This document shows positions 1 through 6,631 of a stretch of 13,555 bases of DNA, piece by piece (the stretch's first letter is position 1; every line of letters starts with the position of its first letter). Source of the stretch: Planctomycetaceae bacterium (GTDB lineage Bacteria > Planctomycetota > Planctomycetia > Pirellulales > Thermoguttaceae); contig DOEZ01000007.1 of assembly GCA_003532715.1 (NCBI GenBank), positions 7,784 to 21,338 of the forward strand, in the 5' to 3' direction. The notes beneath the pieces were generated by a model, which saw only the letters and a list, made by a program, of their open reading frames with translations, ran no database searches and was not told the DNA's origin. Made by a program: the position numbers and the translations under genes.

Positions 1-512
1 CCGTGAAGCAGGCAGGCCGCGGTAACCGCAATGCCGATGACCGCGAGAACGCGGCTCTTCACGGCCGTCCGACCCAGGCCCCAGAGGGCTTGCGCGACGA
101 TCGCGATTACCACCGGTTTGACTCCGTAGAGCAAGCCCGCAAACTCGGGCAGGCTGCCGAACCGGACGTACGCCCACGCAATCGTCATGACGATTGCCAC
201 CGCCGGAACGATGAAACACACGCCGGCGACGACGAGTCCGGCCCAGCCGGCGCGGAGGAATCCGAGGTGGATCGCCATCTCCGTCGAATTCGGGCCGGGA
301 ATCAGATTGGTCGCGCCGAGAATATCCAGGAATCTTTCGCGGGTAATCCAACCGCGACGTCGGACCACTTCGTCCTCCATCATGGCAATGTGCGCCGCCG
401 GGCCGCCAAAGGCCGTCGTTCCCAGCCGAAAGAACAGCGTAGCCACTTCCCAAAGCGAGTGGCGCTCTTGCCCGTCCGGCGATTCCGCCTCAGCCGAGGT
501 TGGTGGTGTCAT
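1..512 (-). CDS. chrA: Chromate transporter, ChrA (CHR) family, N-terminal part; 3' end outside the window
   Basis: The first 170 codons of a CHR-family inner-membrane transporter are visible. Characterised ChrA proteins export chromate using the membrane potential; many homologues have no tested substrate. Family marks are the FGGPAAH segment at residues 35-41, the IPGPNS segment at 71-76 and the GFLRAGWAGL segment at 84-93, followed by hydrophobic stretches at about 92-114 and 130-170. The ATG at 512 has a GAAGG Shine-Dalgarno six bases upstream, inside the end of doxX. The gene overlaps doxX by 23 bp (490-512), so the two are probably co-transcribed and translationally coupled. The reading frame is still open at base 1, so one cannot tell here whether this is a one-domain or two-domain ChrA. 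The family call is firm; chromate as substrate is inferred. Confidence 0.93.
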   Translation of the reverse strand, partial: MTPPTSAEAESPDGQERHSLWEVATLFFRLGTTAFGGPAAHIAMMEDEVVRRRGWITRERFLDILGATNLIPGPNSTEMAIHLGFLRAGWAGLVVAGVCFIVPAVAIVMTIAWAYVRFGSLPEFAGLLYGVKPVVIAIVAQALWGLGRTAVKSRVLAVIGIAVTAACLLH

Positions 513-990
513 ATCGAGCCTTCGTGCGGCGACAGATCAGCCAGTCCAACGAGATGCTCCCTGCTCCGACAATCAGGAGAAACAGCGCGCCGAGTGTCAT
601 GCACAAATCGGTCCGCGCCTCGTGCATCATGCTCCAGAATCCATAACGGGGCAGTTCGCGCAGAGCAAGACCCCAGAAACCGTATCCCAGCAGAATCGGT
701 GCCTTCGTCGAGAGAAGGGCCACGAACATGGTGCCCAGCAGCGGCAATGCGGCCAGTCGGGTCAGCAAGCCCGCAATCAGCAACGCGCCACAAACGATCT
801 CGACCGTGCCGACAAACGGCCCCATGATTTCCGGGGCGGGAATGCCGATTTTTGCAAACCGTCCGGCTCCCAAGGCATCCGGGTAGAGGAACTTCTGGAT
901 GCCTTCTGACAAGAAGACGCCGCCCACCATTACGCGAATCAGCACCGTCGCTTCGGGAGCGGCCGTCTTCAATAGGTCTTGCACTCGCAC
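490..990 (-). CDS. DoxX family membrane protein
   Basis: A 166-residue protein of usual DoxX/DoxD-like length with four hydrophobic segments at about 13-33, 55-77, 80-100 and 128-148. Typical family features are the R..GGVFLSEGIQKF segment (19-34), followed by GxFxxIGIP-like residues 44-51, and the EIVCGALLIAGLLTRLAAL stretch (64-82). DoxX proteins are small integral membrane proteins linked in some organisms to thiosulfate:quinone oxidoreductase or to redox stress; no function is tested for most members. The start is GTG at 990, chosen because GGAGGA (1002-997) lies six bases upstream. An ATG at 995 is out of frame and too close to that site. It lies 64 bp after the methyltransferase gene with its own likely promoter, and overlaps chrA by 23 bp, suggesting a joint role with that transporter. 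Confidence 0.9.
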   Translation of the reverse strand: MRVQDLLKTAAPEATVLIRVMVGGVFLSEGIQKFLYPDALGAGRFAKIGIPAPEIMGPFVGTVEIVCGALLIAGLLTRLAALPLLGTMFVALLSTKAPILLGYGFWGLALRELPRYGFWSMMHEARTDLCMTLGALFLLIVGAGSISLDWLICRRTKARYDTTNLG

Positions 991-996
991 GGCATG

Positions 997-1002
997 TCCT
1001 CC
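997..1002 (-). promoter_or_regulatory. Shine-Dalgarno site setting the GTG start of doxX
   Basis: GGAGGA read on the minus strand, six bases before the GTG at 990-988. It decides the start: the ATG at 995-993 is one base away from this site and in another frame. Confidence 0.75.
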
Positions 1003-1010
1003 ATGGAAAT

Positions 1011-1030
1011 GAGACTACCGGAGACTACTG
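1011..1030. repeat. Two tandem direct repeats (10-bp period) upstream of doxX, possible operator
   Basis: On the plus strand GAGACTACCG is followed directly by GAGACTACTG: two copies of the octamer GAGACTAC (1011-1018 and 1021-1028) exactly one helical turn apart. The pair sits just downstream of the predicted -10 element at 1036-1041, so it would cover roughly the transcription start and first bases of the doxX message. That is a common place for a repressor site, but two short copies can also arise by chance or slippage. Confidence 0.4.
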
Positions 1031-1035
1031 GGACA

Positions 1036-1063
1036 ATTGTAGCCGCGGCGCGACTCACGGCAA
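1036..1063 (-). promoter_or_regulatory. Probable sigma70-type promoter of doxX-chrA
   Basis: On the minus strand TTGCCG (1063-1058) and TACAAT (1041-1036) are separated by 16 bases. The -10 matches consensus at five of six positions and the -35 at four. The -35 lies at the very end of the methyltransferase gene, so doxX-chrA could be transcribed apart from the upstream operon. Predicted by eye only. Confidence 0.45.
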
Positions 1064-2293
1064 GTATCCCACTCGCCGTGCTACGAGTGCCGTGACCGAT
1101 TCACCTTGACGCATCAGCAACAGCACGCCGGCCGTGTCGCCTTTAACCCGCAAGTCACACCGGAGCGTCTCGGGTTGAATCGCGACGCCCCGGGTTTTGA
1201 TCTCCAGCCGCCCAATTTGGCGCTCGGCGAGCAGGCGTTTCACGCGACGCCGGTCGAACGGCAGCGATTCGAGCACCTCGAAACGGGCCATCGCCGGCGA
1301 CTCGACCGGTTCGTCGCCCGTCAGATAGCCTCCGCCGACGGTCAAGGCATTCAAGGCGTGCTGATTGGCGAGCACGCCCGTCAGGTCGGCGGCCAGCACG
1401 GCCGGATCGGGCTCGAAAACATATCGCCCGATCTGCTCGCTCGCTTCGCGAGGTCGGCCGGGTCGGCCGATCACGCAGTACGCCTCGGGCTCGTCGGCAA
1501 GCGTTTTCGCTCGCAGAACCGTCGCGCGGCGCAGGCCCGGCCGGTCGGCCAGGTGTCCGAACCACGCGACGAGTTGGCGGCACTCGTGCTGCCGGCTAAT
1601 CCACTCGAGTTCGGCCTCGCTTTGCCACGCGGCGGGCGGATCGGCCGCCGGGGCCAGCTTAATGGCCGCATGGGGCGACTGGCGGCGCATTCGTTCGATG
1701 GCGTCAAGTCCGGGACTGTGCAACGCGACTTGGGTCGATCGTCGCCCGTCGGCTCGCCGATCGGGATCCAGGTGCCAGACGACGTTCTCGTCGAGATGCA
1801 ATTCGGTCACGTCGCCGACGACGACCGCGACGTCGCTCCCCTCCCCCGCGACACGGGCGTTTTCGCGGGCAAGCAGTGCATGAATTCGATTGCGATCGAC
1901 GCCGACGGCCGGTCCCTTGACGCCCAGGGCGGCCAGGTCGCCGCCGATGCCGCAGCACAGATCGAGCGTCACGCCGCCGCCGTCGTCGAGCCGCCTCGCC
2001 TTGTAGGTGGCGACGATTTGATCGGTTGCCTGTTCAAGTCCCATTCGGGTGAAGAACATTCGGTCGGCAAGGGCGAACTTCGCGCGGCCGCGACGACGCA
2101 GCTCGATCTGTTCGAGAACCAGGTGGGTCTGTTCGGCCGACAGTTCTCGTCGCAGGGCGGCCGCGAAGGCAACGTCGGAACGCGCACGGGCACTGGCGGA
2201 GCCAGTGGCACCCGGGGGCGCGCTAGTCCCGTCGAGCCATGCCCGGCCCTCGTTTCCCAACAGCCAGCGGAAGTCGTCGTAGGTCGGGTTCAC
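1055..2293 (-). CDS. Class I SAM-dependent methyltransferase with THUMP-like C-terminal domain
   Basis: A 412-residue protein. Residues about 105-250 form a Rossmann methyltransferase core: motif I DLCCGIGGD at 111-119, an acidic residue ending strand 2 in GVDRN (D133), GDVTEL at 160-165, and HLDPDRR at 174-180 in the place of motif IV. The C-terminal part (about 285-410) carries YVFEPDPAVLAADLTGVLA and RLEIKTRGV, typical of the THUMP-like domain found behind such cores. This architecture suggests methylation of an RNA, but the target is unknown. The start is GTG at 2293, sharing GTGA with the stop codon of the upstream synthase gene (4-bp overlap), which implies translational coupling. There is no separate Shine-Dalgarno requirement in this arrangement. 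Family assignment is strong, substrate is not known. Confidence 0.85.
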   Translation of the reverse strand: MNPTYDDFRWLLGNEGRAWLDGTSAPPGATGSASARARSDVAFAAALRRELSAEQTHLVLEQIELRRRGRAKFALADRMFFTRMGLEQATDQIVATYKARRLDDGGGVTLDLCCGIGGDLAALGVKGPAVGVDRNRIHALLARENARVAGEGSDVAVVVGDVTELHLDENVVWHLDPDRRADGRRSTQVALHSPGLDAIERMRRQSPHAAIKLAPAADPPAAWQSEAELEWISRQHECRQLVAWFGHLADRPGLRRATVLRAKTLADEPEAYCVIGRPGRPREASEQIGRYVFEPDPAVLAADLTGVLANQHALNALTVGGGYLTGDEPVESPAMARFEVLESLPFDRRRVKRLLAERQIGRLEIKTRGVAIQPETLRCDLRVKGDTAGVLLLMRQGESVTALVARRVGYLP

Positions 2294-3447
2294 ACCGCCA
2301 ATACCTTGGCCACGCCGTCGATGAGTCTCTGGATCATTTCCTTCGTATGGGTCGCAAAGACGGCGATCCGAATGCCCCCCTTCGGCCCGAGGTCGGAGTA
2401 TTTTGGGTTGTAGGCGATCAGTATCCCCTGTTCCATCAACTCCGCCTGGACTTGCTTCATCCGTTCGACCGTGTCGAGGACGAGGCAGATGATCGGCACG
2501 AGCGAGTCGTCGACATCCAGGCCCAAGCCGCGCAGGCCGTCGCGCAACAGCTTGACGTTGTCGCGGAGCCGCTGCAACATCTCGGGGTGATCGCGGACCA
2601 ACTCGAATGCTTTCGCGCTGGCCGCCGCATTGGCCGGCGGCAACGCACTGGCGGCTCGATAATAGGGCGAGTCGGCCTTCAGTGCGTCGATGAAGTCGGC
2701 CGAGCCGGGCACGATGCCTCCATACGCGCCGAACGCCTTGCTAAGAGTTCCCGAGACGAAAAGCCTCGGGGCGCCGTCCGGCTGCACGTTGGTGTTAACC
2801 GTCTCCCAGGGCAGGCCCGCGTGTTCCAGACTGCCGCGGCCCGTTGGACCGACGGCTCCCAAGGCGTGGGCGTCGTCGACCATTAGCGCCGAGCCGGCGT
2901 AGGGCTTTAGCGCCCGATAATACCCGTCGACCGGTGCAATGATGCCGCGAACCGGAAACACGCCATCGGTGATGACCAAAGGACGCTTGCCATCGGTGCA
3001 ATGCTCGGCCAGCACGGCGGCGAGGCTTTCGGGGTTGCGATTGGCGAACTTGACGATGGGCCGCTGCGACAAGACGGCCGCGTCCATCACGCTGTAGTGC
3101 GACGACTCATCGACGGCCACGAGGTCGAAGGTGCCGGCAAGCCCTTGAACCAGCACGCTGTTGCCGAGGTAGCCTGTCATGAAATACATCGCGTCGTCCT
3201 TGCCGAAAAACTCAGCCGCACGAGCTTCGACGTCGAGCGTGGGCGGCGTGTTGCCGAACCCGCGTCGGGAGGTGGCGCTGCCCATGCCGTATTTTTCGGT
3301 TGCCTCGCACGCGGCGCGAAGGACCTCGGGGTGGCCGTGCAAGCCGAGATAGCCGGTTCCCACGAAGTACAGGTATTGCCGTCCGCCGATGATGGTGTAC
3401 GCGCCCGGCGCGCTTTGCATTACTTTCGAGGGGTCATTATGGGTCAC
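2290..3447 (-). CDS. PLP-dependent alpha-oxoamine synthase-like enzyme (KBL/AONS-type, fold type I)
   Basis: A 385-residue fold-type I PLP enzyme, near the usual length of 8-amino-7-oxononanoate synthase and glycine C-acetyltransferase (2-amino-3-ketobutyrate CoA ligase). Visible sites: SSHYSVMDA (115-123) with the His that stacks on PLP, DDAHALGAVGPTGRG (191-205) with the pyridine-contacting Asp191 and His194, and SGTLSKAFGAYGG (232-244) with Lys237 as Schiff-base lysine. These enzymes condense an amino acid with an acyl-CoA and lose CO2. Substrates cannot be read from the sequence; no biotin or threonine-catabolic genes are nearby. The region at residues 56-73 departs from the family's usual GSR..G....H pattern. 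GTG at 3447 is the start, with AAGGAG six bases upstream; an in-frame ATG at codon 10 is less well placed. It sits 12 bp after the transporter gene. Confidence 0.88.
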   Translation of the reverse strand: MTHNDPSKVMQSAPGAYTIIGGRQYLYFVGTGYLGLHGHPEVLRAACEATEKYGMGSATSRRGFGNTPPTLDVEARAAEFFGKDDAMYFMTGYLGNSVLVQGLAGTFDLVAVDESSHYSVMDAAVLSQRPIVKFANRNPESLAAVLAEHCTDGKRPLVITDGVFPVRGIIAPVDGYYRALKPYAGSALMVDDAHALGAVGPTGRGSLEHAGLPWETVNTNVQPDGAPRLFVSGTLSKAFGAYGGIVPGSADFIDALKADSPYYRAASALPPANAAASAKAFELVRDHPEMLQRLRDNVKLLRDGLRGLGLDVDDSLVPIICLVLDTVERMKQVQAELMEQGILIAYNPKYSDLGPKGGIRIAVFATHTKEMIQRLIDGVAKVLAV

Positions 3448-3453
3448 GATTCT

Positions 3454-3459
3454 CTCCTT
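3454..3459 (-). promoter_or_regulatory. Shine-Dalgarno site setting the GTG start of the PLP enzyme
   Basis: AAGGAG on the minus strand, six bases before the GTG at 3447, filling the 12-bp gap between the transporter stop (3462-3460) and this start. It favours the GTG over the ATG nine codons further on. Confidence 0.8.
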
Positions 3460-4809
3460 TTAGGAAACCAGTTTGCAGAGCCAGCCGGCGGCGTATGCTC
3501 CGAAGTTGCCGATCGCGTAGCCGAGCATGGCCATGAGAACGGCCGCTGGCACGAGTCGATCGTTGTGATGTTCGGCGACGATCGAAGCCGTGGCCACTCC
3601 GCCGATGTTGGCTGCGCTGGCGATCGCCGTGGTCTGAAGGTCGACGTGAAGAACTCGGGCCCCCAGAATGCAAAACAGACCGTGAAAGATGATCCAGAAG
3701 AATGCGGCCGCGATGAACCACGGCGCCTCGCCGGCCAATCCCTTCAGATCGGCGGTGGCGCCCACGTTGGCCATGAACAGGAAGACGAATGCCGTCGCGA
3801 CTTCGTGCGTTCCCGGCACGCGCCGGACCGGCGTGAACGAGAGGGCGATCCCCAGCAGGGTGATGAAAAAGATTGTCCACGTGTTGGTGGTCAGTACGTC
3901 GCTCCAGGGGCCGGTTCCCACTGGCATCCACGTGGCTGCCGACGTCGCGAACCACGTGCCCGCCAAACCGATGAACAGCCAATAGAGCACATGGCGCGGT
4001 TTGAATTCCCCCTTCGCGCTGGGCAGTTCTTTCGATGCGTCTTCAAGCAATTCGGAACGCTTTGGATCGACCCGGGTGAAGCGATTGAACCAACTCGTGC
4101 AGCCTTTCGAGGTCAGCAGCAGGGGAATCCAGATCAGGTAGATGAGCGTATCGCCCAACACGGCCAAACCCATGGCCGAGCCGGGCACGTCAAAAACGGT
4201 CTTCATGGCGGTCATGTTGCCCGCCCCGCCGATCCAACTCCCCGACAGCGCGGCGAACGCCTTCCATGAATCCTCGCCGAGTTGCGTTTTGACCAGAAAA
4301 TAGGCAATCGGCGCGCCGAGAACCACGCCGGCCGAACCCATGAGCATAACGAGTATTCCACGTCCAAGAACGCGAACCGTCGCGACGAGATCGACGTTGG
4401 TGAGCAGCAGCAGCAGAAAGAAAGGCAGAACCGCGCGGTCCATCCAGCCGTAAAGGGGCGACTTCGAAGGAAGCAACGGACGATGGGTGGTCGTGTTCTC
4501 TCGCGGAATCCCAGCAACGTCGCGGCTCGTCGTGGCACGGTCATCGGTTGCGAGAAGGGTCGCATCGACGTCTTGCCCGTCCTTGTCCTGGGTGGCATGG
4601 ATAGCTTGTCGATCCTTGCCAGTTGGGTCCGCCGCGACCGGGAATACGGCCACGTTGGCCAGCACCATGGGCACGGCGTAGATGAACAGCAGGGGCGGCA
4701 GATAGTCGAACAGCTTCCAGCCGGTTCGGTGCTCGAGATAGAAGAAGAACGACGACACGCCGGTCAGGACCGCCAGGATGCCCACCTCGCTGGTGATCGC
4801 GCTTTCCAT
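3460..4809 (-). CDS. DUF819 family integral membrane protein, putative transporter
   Basis: A 449-residue polytopic membrane protein. Hydrophobic segments occur at about 10-24, 36-58, 126-146, 151-173, 213-232, 273-291, 310-326, 337-348, 363-384 and 423-447. Family-like features are GSWIGGAGNMTA (190-201), repeated in related form as SAANIGGVATAS (398-409), and LGYAIGNFGAYAAG (429-442) at the C-terminus. DUF819 proteins are assumed to be secondary transporters. Residues about 60-115 form a hydrophilic segment rich in Asp, Thr and Arg, longer than I expect between these helices. The ATG at 4809 is preferred, with AAAGG four bases upstream. The frame stays open to a GTG at 4941, but that codon abuts its only Shine-Dalgarno-like sequence and would add a basic, non-membrane leader. 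It is the first gene of the likely transporter-synthase-methyltransferase operon. Confidence 0.86.
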   Translation of the reverse strand: MESAITSEVGILAVLTGVSSFFFYLEHRTGWKLFDYLPPLLFIYAVPMVLANVAVFPVAADPTGKDRQAIHATQDKDGQDVDATLLATDDRATTSRDVAGIPRENTTTHRPLLPSKSPLYGWMDRAVLPFFLLLLLTNVDLVATVRVLGRGILVMLMGSAGVVLGAPIAYFLVKTQLGEDSWKAFAALSGSWIGGAGNMTAMKTVFDVPGSAMGLAVLGDTLIYLIWIPLLLTSKGCTSWFNRFTRVDPKRSELLEDASKELPSAKGEFKPRHVLYWLFIGLAGTWFATSAATWMPVGTGPWSDVLTTNTWTIFFITLLGIALSFTPVRRVPGTHEVATAFVFLFMANVGATADLKGLAGEAPWFIAAAFFWIIFHGLFCILGARVLHVDLQTTAIASAANIGGVATASIVAEHHNDRLVPAAVLMAMLGYAIGNFGAYAAGWLCKLVS

Positions 4810-4943
4810 GGGGCCTTTCCGGAACTTGACAAAACAGGTTGGTTGGCGACGTCGGCTCCGCCACGCCGGGAGGCCATCGCGATCGGTTGCCCCCAGGTTG
4901 GCGCATCGGCCGCTGCCGCAGCGACCAAGCCACCCCGACACCT
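4810..4943 (-). other. Predicted 5' leader of the transporter operon
   Basis: About 134 nt between the expected transcription start (near 4943) and the ATG at 4809. The minus strand holds a small CGCUG-CGG-CAGCG hairpin in its first third. I recognise no known riboswitch. Together with the promoter (4950-4977) and the tRNA terminator (5150-5181) it fills the 378-bp stretch without a protein gene; bases 4978-5149 show nothing I can name. Confidence 0.35.
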
Positions 4944-4949
4944 TTCAGA

Positions 4950-4977
4950 AGCATAACTATTCAGAGGGGGGTGTCAA
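4950..4977 (-). promoter_or_regulatory. Probable sigma70-type promoter of the DUF819-synthase-methyltransferase operon
   Basis: On the minus strand a perfect TTGACA (4977-4972) is followed after 16 bases by TATGCT (4955-4950). The pair is correctly oriented, lies downstream of the tRNA terminator, and has no competing gene between it and the transporter start at 4809. Confidence 0.6.
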
Positions 4978-5149
4978 GGGTGCCTCTGCAAGCGGCTTGG
5001 CCAGACGGGTCCCCCGACGTCCTTCGATGGACTTTTGCTCCCTTCCTTCGGGTTGCCGTGGTACGTTGCGTCTTCGTAGTTCTCCAGGTGGCAAATCGTG
5101 TTGTCCGAACAGGCGGCTCTCGATCGGCGAAGCAGGGAGTGAGTGGGGC

Positions 5150-5181
5150 AAAAAGAAAGGCCACCCCTGGCAGAGGTGGCC
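5150..5181 (-). terminator. Intrinsic terminator after tRNA-Cys
   Basis: Read on the minus strand, GGCCACCTC and GGGGTGGCC form a nine-base-pair stem (one G-U pair) around the loop TGCCA, followed at once by TTTCTTTTT. It starts six bases after the tRNA 3' end, which is a classic tRNA terminator position. Confidence 0.9.
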
Positions 5182-5187
5182 CGTAAG

Positions 5188-5259
5188 AGGCGCCGCCCGG
5201 ATTTGAACCGGGGATGGCGGATTTGCAATCCGCTGCCTTAGCCGCTTGGCTACGGCGCC
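5188..5259 (-). tRNA. tRNA-Cys (anticodon GCA)
   Basis: A 72-nt cloverleaf. The acceptor stem GGCGCCG pairs with CGGCGCC. A D arm with GCC/GGC stem follows TA at positions 8-9. The anticodon stem GCGGA/TCCGC encloses the loop TTGCAAA, giving anticodon GCA. A four-base variable loop CATC is followed by the T arm CCCGG-TTCAAAT-CCGGG. The discriminator base is U, as expected for tRNA-Cys. CCA is not encoded (the genomic bases after the discriminator are CTC). It is a single-tRNA unit: no other tRNA is seen beside it, and a terminator follows. No convincing promoter is visible; the 15 bases just upstream are A-rich. Confidence 0.97.
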
Positions 5260-5633
5260 GATTTTTTTTGTTTTTCCAGGCGTTTCGTGTTCGAATCGCC
5301 TTCGATGCCGACCGTTGGAACGCCACTGGAGTCTACCCGATGGGCGTCGAATTGACACCACCTAGGTTTCGACCACGGAGGCGACACGGCATGAGCGATT
5401 TTACCCCAAAAACCCCACCCGTCAAACCGGCACGACCGGAAAAGCCCGCAAATGGCCCGTCTAGAAGGATCCCCCAATGAGGATGGTTCCGGTGGCCGCT
5501 TGGCGCGGTCACTCGCGGGCCATCGGGCCGGCTCCACTTCCGACCCGCCGCCGTTTGGTGTAAAAACACGGGACGAGACCGAAGCCCCGCCAGAGTTGCG
5601 GTTTGCACCGCCCTACCCTTCTGCGAAACGCCG
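5260..5633. other. Intergenic region between divergent tRNA-Cys and FNR genes
   Basis: 374 bp that should hold the promoters of the tRNA (leftward) and of the reductase gene (rightward). An A/T tract lies at 5262-5275 next to the tRNA. A TTGACA occurs at 5352-5357 on the plus strand but has no -10 at the right distance. The only coding candidate is the short ORF at 5391-5480. The rest (5481-5633) shows nothing I can name. Confidence 0.4.
5391..5480 (+). CDS. Possible small proline-rich protein (29 residues)
   Basis: A short ORF starting with ATG at 5391, preceded by GGAGG (5377-5381) with nine bases between, which is a good ribosome binding site. The product has 8 prolines, 3 lysines and 3 arginines in 29 residues, with alternating Pro/Lys motifs such as TPKTPPVKPARPEKPA. 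It has no signal peptide or membrane segment. It could be a real small basic protein, a leader peptide of the downstream reductase gene, or chance: in GC-rich DNA short proline-rich frames are common. I do not recognise a family. The stop is 153 bp before the reductase start. Confidence 0.3.
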   Translation: MSDFTPKTPPVKPARPEKPANGPSRRIPQ

Positions 5634-6506
5634 ATGGATTTGACCACCATGGAGAAACCGCCGCTGAGTCTGAATGCACGTCTGATCCAGCGTACCGAGG
5701 TGTCGCCGGGGCTGTTGATCCTTCAGGCCGCACCCGACGGATGGACGCTGCCTGAGTTCCGTCCCGGCCAATACACGGTGCTCGGGCTGCCCGGCTCGGC
5801 TCCTCGGTGCGTCGCGGCCGATTCCGAGGCGAACGGGGATGGGGAAAATGGAGAAGACGGGAGAACTACGCATCGCGACCCGGTCAAGATCATTCGCCGG
5901 GCATATTCCATCTCGTCGTCATCGGTCGGACGTGAGTACCTTGAGTTCTACGTCATGCTGGTTCGCTCGGGCGAGCTGACGCCGCGTCTGTTTGCGTTGA
6001 ACGTCGGCGATCCGCTCTTGATGGGGCCCAAGATCACGGGGATGTTCACGCTCGATTCGGTGCCCGACGATCAACACATTGTTCTGTTCGCGACGGGAAC
6101 CGGTCTGGCCCCCTACATGAGCATGATCCGCACGTCGTTGGCGGAGAACCGACACCGGCGCGTTGCCGTCGTCCACGGCGCCTACCACTCGTGGGATCTA
6201 GGCTATCGAGCCGAGTTAACCACGCTGGCGCGCGTCTGCCCGCATCTTACGTACGTCCCGCTGATCAGCGACCCCGATCATGAACCGGCTCCTTGGAAGG
6301 GACAGACGGGTTTCTGCCAGGACGTTTGGAAATCGAGGGCGATCGACGCCGACTGGGGCTTCCGTCCGTCGAAGGAGAACACGCACATCTTTCTCTGCGG
6401 CCATCCGGGCATGATCCAGGGAATGCTCGAACTGTTGACCGAGGACGGGTTCGAGCCGCACTCTCGCAAATCGCCCGGCCAGATCCACCTCGAAAAGTAT
6501 TGGTAG
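5634..6506 (+). CDS. fpr: Ferredoxin-NADP+ reductase (FNR, bacterial FPR-like)
   Basis: A 290-residue flavoenzyme that passes electrons between NADPH and ferredoxin or flavodoxin in the cytoplasm. The N-terminal FAD domain (about 12-140) contains FRPGQY (42-47), RRAYSISSS (88-96) for FAD binding and GPKITGMFTL (131-140). The NADP domain (about 145-290) contains FATGTGLAPYMSMI (152-165) and FLCGHPGMI (253-261). The chain ends in EKYW, like the aromatic C-termini of bacterial FPRs that stack on the flavin. An acidic, Gly-rich insert at about 60-84 lies between FAD-domain strands and makes the protein somewhat longer than the usual roughly 250-260 residues. The ATG at 5634 has no good Shine-Dalgarno; the ATG at 5649, five codons on, is an equally possible start. 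Its partner ferredoxin is not in the window. Confidence 0.9.
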   Translation: MDLTTMEKPPLSLNARLIQRTEVSPGLLILQAAPDGWTLPEFRPGQYTVLGLPGSAPRCVAADSEANGDGENGEDGRTTHRDPVKIIRRAYSISSSSVGREYLEFYVMLVRSGELTPRLFALNVGDPLLMGPKITGMFTLDSVPDDQHIVLFATGTGLAPYMSMIRTSLAENRHRRVAVVHGAYHSWDLGYRAELTTLARVCPHLTYVPLISDPDHEPAPWKGQTGFCQDVWKSRAIDADWGFRPSKENTHIFLCGHPGMIQGMLELLTEDGFEPHSRKSPGQIHLEKYW

Positions 6507-6631
6507 CGTCGGTTGTCGAGCCGCGTGATTTCCGCATGGTGATGATGCAGTGGTTCAGGGCCGAGTAACCCAGATAAGACGGGCTTTCGCTGGTCGCCCT
6601 CCGTTCGGCGAATAGGAAGAAGTTAGTTACA

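Noticed and set aside
3..827. Plus-strand open frame of 274 codons at the left edge
   Set aside because: It is the complement of the chrA and doxX genes, whose protein motifs are unmistakable; its own product is Arg-rich and featureless.
1106..2413. Open frame of 435 codons on the plus strand
   Set aside because: It lies opposite the methyltransferase gene and crosses into the synthase gene; no recognisable domain, and the minus-strand proteins have clear motifs.
3001..4269. Open frame of 422 codons on the plus strand
   Set aside because: It lies opposite the PLP enzyme and transporter genes and gives a charged, His/Arg/Gly-rich sequence without domain features, typical of GC-rich antisense frames.
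4810..4941. N-terminal extension of the DUF819 protein to a GTG at 4941
   Set aside because: Its only Shine-Dalgarno-like sequence touches the start codon, the predicted transcription start is within two bases of it, and the added 44 residues are basic and unlike the family. The ATG at 4809 fits better.
5352..5357. TTGACA as a promoter for the short ORF or the reductase gene
   Set aside because: No -10-like hexamer occurs 15-19 bases downstream; the bases there are part of the GGAGG ribosome-binding region.
5452..5643. Open frame of 63 codons ahead of the reductase
   Set aside because: No Shine-Dalgarno, overlaps the reductase start, and shows no domain or export signal.
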